Shown in pieces: positions 17,566-25,700 of a stretch of DNA of 64,000 nucleotides. Numbering within the stretch: position 1 is the first letter of the stretch; each line of letters opens with the position of its first letter. Position numbers and translations under genes: made by a program. The notes under the pieces were generated by a model. The model searched no databases and was not told the DNA's origin. It saw nothing but the letters and a program-made list of their open reading frames with translations. Source of the DNA: VRUE01 sp963837695 (GTDB lineage Bacteria > Actinomycetota > Thermoleophilia > Solirubrobacterales > 70-9); assembly GCA_963837695.1 (NCBI GenBank), contig CAWINZ010000005.1, positions 434,001-498,000 on the forward strand, given 5' to 3'.

Positions 17566-17693
17566 GGCGTCGTGGGTCGTCTCGCAAGTGCCTCGCGAAG
17601 CGGCTCCGCAGAGTAATTCGAGGCCGCGAAGCGGCACGAAATCAATCCCGCCGCAGGCGGGATTTGGGCACTTGCGAGACGACCCACGACGCC
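17566..17693. repeat. 128-bp MITE-like palindromic element
   Basis: Perfect 27-bp terminal inverted repeats (17566-17592 beginning GGCGTCGTGGGTCGTC, and 17667-17693). The interior has two direct copies of CGCGAAGCGGC (17594-17604, 17625-17635) and a small hairpin CCCGCC-GCA-GGCGGG. It lies between the divergent thioesterase and msrB genes, leaving only about 55 nt for the msrB promoter. No coding capacity and no clear target-site duplication. A non-autonomous mobile element is the simplest reading. Confidence 0.65.
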
Positions 17694-17748
17694 GTCACAG
17701 AAACGTTAGACAAGCGGCGTAAGCTGAATGTAGAGCGAAAGGAGCGAG

Positions 17749-18153
17749 ATGACGGAGACCACCAAGAGGGTTGAGAAAACCGACGAGCAATGGCGCCAGG
17801 AGCTGACGCCGGAGCAGTACGAGGTGACCCGCAAGGCCGGCACCGAGCGCGCCTTCACCGGCCCGTACGTAGACGAGAAGGGCCAGGGCATGTACCGCTG
17901 CGTCTGCTGCGGCACCGAGCTGTTCTCCTCGGACACCAAGTTCGACTCGGGCACCGGCTGGCCCAGCTTTACCGAGCCGGCCAACCTCGAGCAGGTCGAG
18001 CTGCGGCCCGACAACAGCCTGCTGATGCGCCGCACCGAGGTCGTCTGCAAGCACTGCGACGCCCACCTCGGCCACGTCTTCGACGACGGACCGGGACCGA
18101 ACGGCCAGCGCTATTGCATCAACGGCTGCGCGCTCAGCTTCGACAGCGAGTAG
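17749..18153 (+). CDS. msrB: Peptide-methionine (R)-S-oxide reductase
   Basis: Repairs the R-epimer of oxidised methionine in proteins. 134 residues. Zn-binding Cys pairs CVCCGTELF and CKHCDAHLGHVFDDGPG, the FDSGTGWPSF segment, and RYCINGCALSF with the catalytic Cys are all in place. The usual Ser-Ala after RYCIN is Gly-Cys here, giving an extra nearby Cys that may serve as resolving thiol. A strong AAAGGAG lies 4 nt before the ATG. It is a single gene, ending at a large hairpin shared with the convergent regulator. Confidence 0.95.
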   Translation: MTETTKRVEKTDEQWRQELTPEQYEVTRKAGTERAFTGPYVDEKGQGMYRCVCCGTELFSSDTKFDSGTGWPSFTEPANLEQVELRPDNSLLMRRTEVVCKHCDAHLGHVFDDGPGPNGQRYCINGCALSFDSE

Positions 18154-18182
18154 GCGCCTTCATCCCTCAGCGGAGCGCCTGA

Positions 18183-18263
18183 GGAGGGCGTGGGGTGGTC
18201 GTTCCGAGCGCGGCGCTACCGGCGAAGCCGGATAGCGCTCGGAAGGAGCACCCCACGCCCTCC
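18183..18263. terminator. Large nested hairpin between convergent msrB and response-regulator genes
   Basis: Outer 15-bp perfect arms GGAGGGCGTGGGGTG (18183-18197) and CACCCCACGCCCTCC (18249-18263), with an inner TTCCGAGCGC/GCGCTCGGAA stem (18202-18211, 18235-18244). The right arm ends at the regulator's stop codon. It could serve both genes as a terminator, but it is larger than usual and may belong with the palindromic elements seen elsewhere in the window. Confidence 0.6.
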
Positions 18264-18916
18264 TATTTGACGCCGCCCCCCGCACCCAGATAACTGAAGC
18301 GCACTGCGAGCGCCACCGCCTCGGTGCGGGTGTCGACCTCCAGCTTGGCGATCGCGTTGCGCACGTGGGTATGCACGGTCGCCGGGCTGAGGCCGAGGCG
18401 TTCGGCGATCTCTTTGACCCGCAGCCCCTCGGCGAGCAGCTCGAGGATCTGGCGCTCGCGGGGCGAGAGGTGGAGAAGTTTCTCCACCTCCGAGGGCTTG
18501 CCGCCGGCGAAATCGCCGCCGAGGAAGGTGCCGCCGCCGGTCACCGCTTTGACGGCGCGGGCGATGTCTTCGGCCGGCGCCGACTTGAGCACGTAGCCAG
18601 AGGCGCCGGCCCGAAGGGCCAGGGCCAGCAGGTCCGGCTGGGCGTGCGCCGTGAAGATGATCACCTTGGTCCGCGGCCGGACCTTGAGCACCTCCTTGGT
18701 CGCCTCGATCCCGTCGCGTTTGGGCAGCTCGACGTCGATGATCAGGACGTCGGGTTCGAGCTCTTTGACCACATCGACGACATCGCGACCGTTCGACGCC
18801 TCGCCGACTATCTGCAGCGCGTCGGAGTTGGCCATCCGCGATTTGATCGCATCGCGGACGATCTCGTGGTCATCGCAGAGGACGACTCTTTTGGCGTCTC
18901 TCACACTCGCGTTCAT
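18263..18916 (-). CDS. NarL/FixJ-family response regulator
   Basis: 217-residue two-component regulator. The receiver domain has acidic residues 15-16 (VVLCDDHE), the phospho-acceptor Asp61 in VLIIDVELP, a Thr in IIFTAHAQ and a Lys in YVLKSAPAEDI. A LuxR-type helix-turn-helix, LSPRERQILELLAEGLRVKE through LSPATVHTHVRNAIAKL, fills residues about 150-210. Its ATG overlaps the serS stop by 4 nt, so it is translated from the serS message. No histidine kinase lies nearby. Confidence 0.92.
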   Translation of the reverse strand: MNASVRDAKRVVLCDDHEIVRDAIKSRMANSDALQIVGEASNGRDVVDVVKELEPDVLIIDVELPKRDGIEATKEVLKVRPRTKVIIFTAHAQPDLLALALRAGASGYVLKSAPAEDIARAVKAVTGGGTFLGGDFAGGKPSEVEKLLHLSPRERQILELLAEGLRVKEIAERLGLSPATVHTHVRNAIAKLEVDTRTEAVALAVRFSYLGAGGGVK

Positions 18917-20184
18917 GCCGGTGCGATCCTCTCAGGACAGCCATACGCATGCAAAATATTAGGTAGCGTGAATCCGCCTTCCCGATCCTGCCGGTTCTCA
19001 ATCAGCGCAATCATCGTTCTTCCTACGGCAACTGCCGTCCCGTTGAGGGTGTGGACTGCCTGAATCGCTTCGTTATCGGCAGGCCGATACCGACAATTGA
19101 GGCGGCGTGCTTGGTAATCGGTGGTATTCGAGCACGAGGTCAGCTCGCGGTAGCGCTCCTGGCTCGGGATCCAGGCCTCGCAGTCGTACTTCTTCGCCGC
19201 CGGAGCGCCGAGATCGCCGGCGGCGACGTTGACGACCCGGTAGGGGAGCTCCAGCTCGCTCAGGATGCGCTCCTCGATCGCCAGCAGGCGCTCGTGCTCG
19301 GCCGCCGACTCGGCGGGCTCGACGAACGAGAACATCTCGACCTTGTCGAACTGGTGGACGCGGAAGATGCCGCGCGTGTCGCGGCCGGCGGCGCCGGCCT
19401 CGCGGCGAAAGCAGGGTGAGAAGCCGGCGTAGCGGAGCGGCAGCCGCCCGGCGTCGAGAATCTCGTCGGCGTGCAATCCGGCCAGGGCGACCTCGGAGGT
19501 GCCGACCAGGAAGAGCTCGTCCTTCGGCACTTCGTAGATCTGGTCGCGGTCCCCGGGCAGGAAGCCGGTCCCGTAGAGGGCCTCCTCGCGGACCAGCACC
19601 GGCGGCACGACCGGTTCGTGGCCCTCGCCGCGAACCAGATCGATCGCGAAGCGGACCAGCGCCAGCTCGAGCAGCACCAGGTCGCCCTTCAGGTAGGCGA
19701 AGCGCGAGCCCGAGAGCCGCGCCGCCGACTCCATGTCGATCAGACCGAGCCCGGTGCCGATCTCGAGGTGGTCGCGCGGCTCGAAGTCGAAGCTGGGCCG
19801 CTCGCCGACTTCGCGCAGGACGACCGCGTCCTCCTCGGTCATCCCGTCGGGTGCGTCGGGGTCGGGAAGGTTCGGCAGCGCGGCGGCGACCCGCTCCAGC
19901 TCGGCCTCGACTCCCTCCAGCTCGGCCTTGCCGGTCTCGATCCGCTGCTTCAGCCCCTGCACGGCCTGCATCTGCTCGGCCCCGTCCTCGCCGCGCTGTT
20001 TCGCCTCGCCGATCTGCTTGGAGAGGGTCTTGCGCTCCGCCTGGGCTCCCTCGATCTCGGGCAGCAGCTCACGCCGTCGCGCGTCGAGCGCCAACAGCGC
20101 GTCGACTTGCTCGGCGGCGCCGCGGCGGGCAAGCGCTCGCTTGACCCGCTCGGGGTCGGAGCGGATCAGCTTCAGGTCAAGCAT
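18913..20184 (-). CDS. serS: Seryl-tRNA synthetase
   Basis: Charges tRNA-Ser; class II synthetase of 423 residues. The N-terminal coiled-coil arm (about 30-100, AQAERKTLSKQIGEAKQ, KQRIETGKAELEGVEAE) binds the long variable arm of the tRNA. Motif 2 FRREAGAAGRDTRGIFRVHQ and motif 3 NGTAVAVGRTMIALIENRQ complete the active site, with TSEVALAGLHADEI between. Standard length. It is the first gene of a pair with the overlapping response regulator, an unusual partner. Confidence 0.96.
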   Translation of the reverse strand: MLDLKLIRSDPERVKRALARRGAAEQVDALLALDARRRELLPEIEGAQAERKTLSKQIGEAKQRGEDGAEQMQAVQGLKQRIETGKAELEGVEAELERVAAALPNLPDPDAPDGMTEEDAVVLREVGERPSFDFEPRDHLEIGTGLGLIDMESAARLSGSRFAYLKGDLVLLELALVRFAIDLVRGEGHEPVVPPVLVREEALYGTGFLPGDRDQIYEVPKDELFLVGTSEVALAGLHADEILDAGRLPLRYAGFSPCFRREAGAAGRDTRGIFRVHQFDKVEMFSFVEPAESAAEHERLLAIEERILSELELPYRVVNVAAGDLGAPAAKKYDCEAWIPSQERYRELTSCSNTTDYQARRLNCRYRPADNEAIQAVHTLNGTAVAVGRTMIALIENRQDREGGFTLPNILHAYGCPERIAPA

Positions 20185-20195
20185 CGGAGATCGCG

Positions 20196-20594
20196 CTACG
20201 GAGAGGGCTGGCCGGGACGCGGCGATTCTTCGGCTTCGTCGCCGGCGTACTTGGCGACGAAGCGGGCCAGGGCTTCCGCATCGGAGCCGACCACGATGTT
20301 CTGGGGCATGATCGCCCCGGAGAAGCCGCCGTTCTGGATCGCGAAGAGAGCGTCGTCATAGGTCTCGGTTCGCTGATCGAGGTTCGGCCCCTGCGTGCGC
20401 ACGCTGCGATTCCCGGTTCCCTGCGTGCCGGCGGCGCTCAGCGTATGGCAGCCGCTGCAGTGCGTTGCGAAGATCACGGCCCCGTTGTAGTCGGGGTCGT
20501 TCTTCGAGACCGAGATGCCCTCTTCGCCGAAGCCGCAGGCGGCGAGGGCGAGCGCGGCCACGACGGCAGTGGCTATGGCTAGTACAGGTCGCAC
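20196..20594 (-). CDS. c-type cytochrome lipoprotein
   Basis: 132-residue secreted monohaem cytochrome. The signal sequence ends in a lipobox-like LALAAC (Cys about 20), so it is probably membrane-anchored through lipid. The haem motif CSGCH lies near residue 49, and a distal Met ligand is likely in GAIMPQNI. The layout with a C-terminal DAEALARFVAKYAG helix matches small cytochrome c6/cbb3-like electron carriers. It lies upstream of serS with an 11-nt gap, possibly co-transcribed. Confidence 0.85.
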   Translation of the reverse strand: MRPVLAIATAVVAALALAACGFGEEGISVSKNDPDYNGAVIFATHCSGCHTLSAAGTQGTGNRSVRTQGPNLDQRTETYDDALFAIQNGGFSGAIMPQNIVVGSDAEALARFVAKYAGDEAEESPRPGQPSP

Positions 20595-20624
20595 GCGGCG
20601 CGCATCATATTGTCCTGTGCAGCC

Positions 20625-21101
20625 GTGAGTCCGCCCGACCCCGCCAGCTTCCGTGCAGCGATGGGGATGTTGCCCACCGGAGTGACCGTTGTGACGGCCT
20701 CTGGGCCCAGCGGTCCCGCGGGCGCGACGGCCAATGCGGTCAGCTCGCTCTCGATCGAGCCGATGCTGATGCTGGCCTGCCTCGACCGCGGCTCACGCAC
20801 GCTGCTGGCCGTGCAGGCGGCCAACCGCTTCGGGATCAGCGTCCTGCACGCCGGCCAAGAGACGGTCGCCCGCGCCTTCGCCACCAAGGCCCCTGTGGCG
20901 GCCAAGTGGGAGGGCGTCGAGTGGACCGAGCGCGACGGGATCCCGGCGATCGACGACGCGCTCGCCTTCGTCGCCTGCGACCTGCGTGACGTGATCGCCG
21001 GCGGCGACCACGTGATCGTCACCGGCGCGGTGACCGCTCTGGAGACGAGCGAAGGCGCCCCGCTCGTCTTCCACGAGGGCGACTACCGGCCGTTGAGCTG
21101 A
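20625..21101 (+). CDS. Flavin reductase family protein (FMN-binding, HpaC-like)
   Basis: Small flavin-binding split-barrel protein that supplies reduced flavin to a monooxygenase or acts as an oxidoreductase. Family marks are FRAAMGMLPTGVTVVTA (N-terminal), GATANAVSSLSIEPMLMLACL, SRTLLAV, FGISVLHAGQE and the C-terminal VTGAVTAL then PLVFHEGDYRPL. I choose a GTG at 20625 (VSPPDPASF); a TTG at 20610 would add five residues. Its 3' end overlaps the convergent small membrane protein gene by 19 nt. Confidence 0.87.
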   Translation: MSPPDPASFRAAMGMLPTGVTVVTASGPSGPAGATANAVSSLSIEPMLMLACLDRGSRTLLAVQAANRFGISVLHAGQETVARAFATKAPVAAKWEGVEWTERDGIPAIDDALAFVACDLRDVIAGGDHVIVTGAVTALETSEGAPLVFHEGDYRPLS

Positions 21102-21271
21102 GTGACGCCGAACCGGGGGGCGATCCGGTCGATCAGATCCTCCTCGATCAACCAAAACGCCAGGTTGACCACGATGACCAGGCAAGAAACTACGACCGCC
21201 GGCAATAGCCCTGTCACCACGCCGGTTACGTAGACGAAGAGACCAACGCCCGCCCCGATGAAGGCGCCCAC
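21083..21271 (-). CDS. Small membrane protein (62 aa), unknown function
   Basis: Two hydrophobic helices, FIGAGVGLFVYVTGVVTGLL and AVVVSCLVIVVNLAFWLI, then an acidic-basic tail EEDLIDRIAPRFG. Nothing is recognised by family. It overlaps the convergent flavin reductase gene tail by 19 nt. A long hydrophobic pattern in this frame is unlikely to arise as an antisense shadow of intergenic DNA, which supports it as real, but translation is unproven. Confidence 0.5.
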   Translation of the reverse strand: MGAFIGAGVGLFVYVTGVVTGLLPAVVVSCLVIVVNLAFWLIEEDLIDRIAPRFGVTQLNGR

Positions 21272-21380
21272 GAATGCCGCCCACTTGATCGAGAGTTGAG
21301 GCGAGCACCCGCCAATCGTTCCGAGCCTCCACGCACGCGTGGCGCGTCAGATGTCAATTCTCTGTGCCAACATCGGAGCG

Positions 21381-21821
21381 ATGGAGCAACGCTTCCAGGA
21401 GCCCGGCTGGTTCACCAAGAACGTCTTCAACCGGTTGGTCGCGCTGCTGACCAGGTTGGGCCTGAGCGTCGCAGGCTCGCGGGTGCTCGAAGTGAAGGGG
21501 CGCAAGAGCGGCGAGTGGCGCCGCACCCCGGTCAACCTGCTCGTCCACGAGGGCGAGCGCTATCTCGTCGCGCCGCGCGGCAATACGCAGTGGGTGCGCA
21601 ACATGCGCGTCGCCGGCGGCGGCCGCCTGCTGCTCGGCAAGCGCACGGAGGAGTTCAGTGCAACCGAGGTCGGCGAGGACGAGAAGCCCGCCCTGCTGCG
21701 CGCCTACCTGGAGAAGTGGAAGTGGGAGGTCGGCGCCTTCTTCGACGGCGTCGGCCCCGACGCCCCCGCCGAGGAGCTGCGCCGCATCGGCCCGGACCAT
21801 CCGGCCTTCCGCATCTCCTGA
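21381..21821 (+). CDS. Nitroreductase-family deazaflavin (F420)-dependent oxidoreductase, Ddn-like
   Basis: 146-residue split-barrel protein of the DUF385/Ddn group, which in actinobacteria uses cofactor F420 or related flavins. Characteristic elements are EVKGRKSGEWRRTPVNLL, GERYLVAPRGNTQWVRNMR and AFFDGVGPDAPAEELRRIGPDHPAF. I start at ATG 21381 (MEQRFQEPGW). It supports an actinobacterial origin. It is convergent with the next membrane protein, ending 2 nt before it. Confidence 0.85.
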   Translation: MEQRFQEPGWFTKNVFNRLVALLTRLGLSVAGSRVLEVKGRKSGEWRRTPVNLLVHEGERYLVAPRGNTQWVRNMRVAGGGRLLLGKRTEEFSATEVGEDEKPALLRAYLEKWKWEVGAFFDGVGPDAPAEELRRIGPDHPAFRIS

Positions 21822-21823
21822 GC

Positions 21824-22258
21824 CTAAAACGCGCCGCTGGTGCCGGCGGCTCTCAGCGCCAGGAAAAAGATCACGCCGCAGCTGACCGCCATGATGCCCA
21901 TCTCGCGGCGGACGATCGCCAGGGCCAGGGACTGCTGGTGCTCGGCGGGGAGCGCTTCGAAGTCGGTCTCGCCGAGCTCGCGCTGGGCGGCGCCGGCGCG
22001 AGCGCCCTCGGCGAGGAAGGAGACGACGAGGGGCAGGATCCCGTAGAGGTAGTGCAGGTTGCTGTCGGGCTTGTGGTTGGTGAGGACGAGCAGGCCGCCG
22101 AGCATGGCCTGGATGAAGACGGAGACCTGGGCGGCCCGCAGCAGGTACCAGAAGGGGATCGAGGGGCGGGACCGCAGCCAGGCGACCCCGCCGACGGCGA
22201 AGGCGGCGAGGTTGAGCACGGTCAGCGCACAACCGACGACGAGGTGGACCTCCGGCAT
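21824..22258 (-). CDS. Integral membrane protein (4 helices), unknown
   Basis: 144 residues with four hydrophobic segments: LVVGCALTVLNLAAFAVGGV, a helix with FIQAMLGGLLVL, HYLYGILPLVVSFLAEGA, and the C-terminal IMAVSCGVIFFLALRAAG. A soluble loop lies between helices 3 and 4. No family is recognised. It is divergent from nuoA across 100 nt, which contains the likely nuo promoter. Confidence 0.65.
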   Translation of the reverse strand: MPEVHLVVGCALTVLNLAAFAVGGVAWLRSRPSIPFWYLLRAAQVSVFIQAMLGGLLVLTNHKPDSNLHYLYGILPLVVSFLAEGARAGAAQRELGETDFEALPAEHQQSLALAIVRREMGIMAVSCGVIFFLALRAAGTSGAF

Positions 22259-22358
22259 CGGCCTATTTCCGCCTGAAAGGGTCGGGATTCGGCTTGCTGA
22301 TGCGGAAAATCACTATGTAGCAAGTTGTCACAATGTGGTTGTATAACGGTTCGCGCCC

Positions 22359-22736
22359 GTGCTGAAGAGCTACCTGCCGATACTCGTCTTCGCCTTTCTC
22401 GGCCTCGGCGTCGGCGGCGCCCTGGTGATGCTCAACCACGTGATCGGGCCGAAGCCCTCGCACGACCAGACGGAAGCAGCGCGCCGACAGGGGGAGCCAT
22501 ATGAGTCCGGCATCCCGGTCGAGCCCGCCCACAATTTGCGCTTCGGGGTCAGCTTCTACCTCGTCGCGATGCTGTTCATCCTCTTCGACATAGAGGTCGT
22601 CTTCCTCTATCCCGTCGGCGTCATCCTCAAGGGCGCCGACAGCGTCTTCGTCCTCGGCGAGCTGATCACCTTCATCGCTCTGTTGATGGTCGCCTTCGTC
22701 TACGTCTGGCGAAAGGGTGCGCTGAATTGGAAGTAG
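22359..22736 (+). CDS. nuoA: NADH-quinone oxidoreductase subunit A
   Basis: Membrane subunit A of complex I, three helices, 125 residues. Family marks are the loop YESGIPVEPAHNLRFGVSFYLVAM and FILFDIEVVFLYP, which carry conserved acidic residues next to the quinone cavity. The GTG start at 22359 is the first gene of the operon. The upstream 100 nt holds a TTGTCACAA palindrome (22325-22333), but no confident promoter. Its 3' end overlaps nuoB by 10 nt. Confidence 0.95.
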   Translation: MLKSYLPILVFAFLGLGVGGALVMLNHVIGPKPSHDQTEAARRQGEPYESGIPVEPAHNLRFGVSFYLVAMLFILFDIEVVFLYPVGVILKGADSVFVLGELITFIALLMVAFVYVWRKGALNWK

Positions 22737-23398
22737 AGCGCCAGACGATGCGCGACCGGCAGCTGCGGGCTCGCGACATGCTGCGGGGCGACCTCGAGGG
22801 CGAGGAGCTGGAGCGCTTCGTCGAGGAAAAAGTCGTGATGACCAACTTCGAGAAGCTGCTCAACTGGGGGCGGGCGAACTCGTGCTTCCCGCTCACCTTC
22901 GGGCTCGCCTGTTGCGCGATCGAGGCGCCGATCGCGCTGGTCGGCAGCCCCCGCTACGACCTCGCCCGCTTCGGCGCCGAGGCGTTGCGCGCCTCTCCCC
23001 GCCAGGCGGATCTGATCATCCTCTCGGGCCGGGTCTCGATCAAGATGGCACCGGTCGTCCGCCGCCTCTACGACCAGATGCTGGAGCCGAAATGGGCGAT
23101 CTCGATGGGCGCCTGCTCCTCCTCGGGCGGCATGTTCTCCAACTACGCCGTCGTCCAAGGCGCCGACAAGTTCATGCCGATCGACCTCCACATCCCTGGC
23201 TGCCCGCCGCGGCCCGAGGCGGTCCTCTACGGCTTCACCAAGCTGCAGCGCAAGATCATGGGCAACCCCGATCAGGGCTGGCGCCGGCGCTACGAGGCCG
23301 CCGGCACCGAGGAGTGGGCGCGCGGCGGGCCTCGCAGCGAACCAAGCCCGGAGGCGGCAGCCGCCTACGAGCAAGCACGGGAGCTGATCCGTGCCTGA
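22727..23398 (+). CDS. nuoB: NADH-quinone oxidoreductase subunit B
   Basis: Peripheral-arm subunit that holds the terminal Fe-S cluster N2, donating electrons to quinone. Adjacent cysteines in FGLACCAIEA, then GACSSSGGMF and the PGCPPRPEA motif supply the cluster ligands. 223 residues from a TTG at 22727, or 216 from ATG 22748 (MRDRQLRARD), with either overlapping or abutting nuoA. The tail after residue 180 is longer and more polar than in many homologues. Confidence 0.95.
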   Translation: MEVERQTMRDRQLRARDMLRGDLEGEELERFVEEKVVMTNFEKLLNWGRANSCFPLTFGLACCAIEAPIALVGSPRYDLARFGAEALRASPRQADLIILSGRVSIKMAPVVRRLYDQMLEPKWAISMGACSSSGGMFSNYAVVQGADKFMPIDLHIPGCPPRPEAVLYGFTKLQRKIMGNPDQGWRRRYEAAGTEEWARGGPRSEPSPEAAAAYEQARELIRA

Positions 23399-23915
23399 CG
23401 CCCCCGGACTGGAGTTGATCCGGGGCGAGATCGAGCAGGACCACCCCGGCGCGGTGCTCGACACCAGCTTCGATCGCGACCAGGCGGCGCTGCTCGTCGA
23501 CCCATCCCAGATCCTCGCCGTGCTCGGCTGGCTGCGCGACGCGCCGGGCCAGGGCTACCGCTTCCTCTCCAGCCTGCATGCGGCGGACTACCTGCCCGCC
23601 GAGCCGCGCTTCGCGGTCCACTACGAGCTGCTCAACCGCGATCGCGTCGAGCGGCTGCGGGTTAAAGCGATGCTTCGGGAGCCCTCACCCACGGAAGGGG
23701 AGCTGCCGGAGATCGATTCCTGCGTAGAGCTGTTTCCTACGGCCGAGTTTCAGGAGCGGGAGGTCTATGACTTCTTTGGGATTGTGTTCAAAGGGCATCC
23801 GGATATGACGCGGATTTTGCTTCCGGAGGACTACGTCGGCTGGCCGCAGCGACGCGACTTCCCGATTGGCGGGGAGCCCGTGACGTTCACCTACAACGAG
23901 CGGGCTTATGGCTGA
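23391..23915 (+). CDS. nuoC: NADH-quinone oxidoreductase subunit C
   Basis: 30-kDa-type peripheral subunit that scaffolds the quinone module. 174 residues with the signature EREVYDFFGIVFKGHPDMTR followed by RILLPEDYVGWPQRRDFP. The GTG start overlaps the end of nuoB by 8 nt and the stop overlaps nuoD, keeping subunit synthesis coupled. Confidence 0.95.
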   Translation: MPDAPGLELIRGEIEQDHPGAVLDTSFDRDQAALLVDPSQILAVLGWLRDAPGQGYRFLSSLHAADYLPAEPRFAVHYELLNRDRVERLRVKAMLREPSPTEGELPEIDSCVELFPTAEFQEREVYDFFGIVFKGHPDMTRILLPEDYVGWPQRRDFPIGGEPVTFTYNERAYG

Positions 23916-25104
23916 GGTCGCGCAGGTGCCGGGCCTCGACACCGAGGTCATGACGATCAACATCGGCCCGCATCACCCCGCCACGCACGGCGTGCTGCGG
24001 CTCGTCGTCGACCTCGAAGGCGAGGTCGTGCGGGACCTCAAGCCGGTGATCGGCTACGTCCACACCGGGATCGAAAAGTCCTGTGAGGACAAGAGCTACT
24101 GGAAGGTCATCCCCTTCGTCGAGCGGATGGATTACGTCTCCTACTTCTTCCAGATGGAGGCCTTCTGCGGTGCGGTCGAGCGGTTGGTCGGGCTCGAGAT
24201 CCCGCCCCGCGCCAAGTACCTGCGGACGATCTTCCTCGAGCTCAACCGGATCCACTCCCACCTGGTCTGGCTGGGGACGACGGCGCTCGACCTCGGCGCG
24301 GTCTCGATGCTCTGGTACTGCTTCCGCGAGCGCGACCGGATCCTCGACCTGTTTGAGATGGCGACCGGGCAGCGGATGCACACCCGCTACTTCCAGGTCG
24401 GCGGCGTGATCGAGGACATCCCCGTCGGCTTCGAGGCGAAGCTGCGCCAGTTCGTCGCCGACATGCCGGTCCGGGTGGGCCAGTACCAGGCGTTGCTCGA
24501 CCGCAACGAGGTCTTCCTCTCGCGCACCAAGGGGACCGGAATCGTCCCCCGCGAGCGGCTGCTGGAGCTGGGCGTGACCGGGCCGCTGCTGCGCGCCGCC
24601 GGCGAGCCCTGGGACCTGCGCAAGGCCTTCGACTACCTCGCCTACCCGGAGATGGACTTCAAGGTCCCGGTCGGCACCGTCGGCGACAACTACGACCGCT
24701 ACCGCGTGCGAGTCGCGGAGATGGTCGAGTCGACGCGCATCGTCGAGCAGGCTCTCGACGCGCTGCCCGAGGGCCCCTTCATCGCTGAGGACCGCAAGTA
24801 CGTGCTGCCGCCGCGCTCGGAGCTCTCGACCTCGATGGAGTCGCTGATCCACCACTTCAAGCTGGTCACCGAGGGCTACCGGGTGGACGCCGGCGAGGTC
24901 TACTACGCGATCGAGTCGCCGCGTGGCGAGCTCGGCTGCTTCGTCCTCGCCGACGGCTCCTCGAAGCCGGCCCGGGTCCATTTCCGCGACCCCTCTTTCG
25001 TCAACCTGCAGGCCTTCAAGGACATGTCGCTCGACAGCTACGTCGCCGACATGATCTGCAGCCTCGGGATGCTCGACCCGATCCTCGGCGGGGTTGACCG
25101 GTGA
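23908..25104 (+). CDS. nuoD: NADH-quinone oxidoreductase subunit D
   Basis: 49-kDa-type subunit, a relative of the NiFe-hydrogenase large subunit, forming the quinone-binding cavity with NuoB. 398 residues. Visible are NIGPHHPATHGVLRLVVDLE (with the quinone-contacting His), GYVHTGIEKSCEDKSY, FFQMEAFCGAVERL, and the C-terminal DPSFVNLQAFKDMS followed by DPILGGVDR, the usual ending. The ATG overlaps nuoC by 8 nt. Confidence 0.97.
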   Translation: MAEVAQVPGLDTEVMTINIGPHHPATHGVLRLVVDLEGEVVRDLKPVIGYVHTGIEKSCEDKSYWKVIPFVERMDYVSYFFQMEAFCGAVERLVGLEIPPRAKYLRTIFLELNRIHSHLVWLGTTALDLGAVSMLWYCFRERDRILDLFEMATGQRMHTRYFQVGGVIEDIPVGFEAKLRQFVADMPVRVGQYQALLDRNEVFLSRTKGTGIVPRERLLELGVTGPLLRAAGEPWDLRKAFDYLAYPEMDFKVPVGTVGDNYDRYRVRVAEMVESTRIVEQALDALPEGPFIAEDRKYVLPPRSELSTSMESLIHHFKLVTEGYRVDAGEVYYAIESPRGELGCFVLADGSSKPARVHFRDPSFVNLQAFKDMSLDSYVADMICSLGMLDPILGGVDR

Positions 25105-25700
25105 GCGAGTTCCCGGTCGACCGCGCGGTCAGCGAGGGGCGCGTCCCCGAGCGTTCGCCCGAGGCGATCCCCGAGCTGCACGAAGTCGACTGCCCGGCCG
25201 AGCTGCGCGAGCAGATCGAGGTGATGATCGGGCGCTACCCAGACAAGCACTCGGTCTCGATCCCGGCGCTCTGGGCGGTGCAGCGGCGCTATGGCTGGTG
25301 CACACCGGCGGGAATCCGCCAGGCGGCCGCGGTGATGCGGGTCACGCCCGCCTATCTGGAGTCAGTGGCGAGCTTCTACGACCTGCTCCACACCGAGCCG
25401 GTCGGCAACCACAAAGTCGCCGTCTGCACCAACATCAGCTGCTGGATGCGCGGCGGGGACGAGCTACTGGAGGCCTTCCGCGCCGCCGCCGCGGGACGGG
25501 AGGACGAGTTGTTCGTCACCGGGTTCGAGTGCCTCGGCGCCTGCGACATCGCCCCGATGGCCTCGCTCGACGAGCGCTACTTCGGGCCGCTGGAGACGAC
25601 GGAGGCGCGGACGGCGATCGACCAGCTCCTCGCCGGCGAGGACGTCCTGCCCGAGAAGGCCCTGGAGAAGCGGCCCCTGGCGGGTGACGCCGGTGCCTGA
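25101..25700 (+). CDS. nuoE: NADH-quinone oxidoreductase subunit E
   Basis: 24-kDa-type subunit with a thioredoxin-like fold carrying a [2Fe-2S] cluster (N1a), part of the NADH dehydrogenase module. 199 residues. Cluster ligands fall in VCTNISCWMRGGDEL and FECLGACDIAPM. GTG start, overlapping nuoD by 4 nt. The final 25 residues are a non-conserved tail that overlaps the nuoF start. Confidence 0.95.
   Translation: MSEFPVDRAVSEGRVPERSPEAIPELHEVDCPAELREQIEVMIGRYPDKHSVSIPALWAVQRRYGWCTPAGIRQAAAVMRVTPAYLESVASFYDLLHTEPVGNHKVAVCTNISCWMRGGDELLEAFRAAAAGREDELFVTGFECLGACDIAPMASLDERYFGPLETTEARTAIDQLLAGEDVLPEKALEKRPLAGDAGA

Noticed and set aside
22259..22358. Rex-type operator in front of nuoA
   Set aside because: TTGTCACAA at 22325 is a palindrome, but it does not fit the TTGTGAA-N-TTCACAA form known for Rex.
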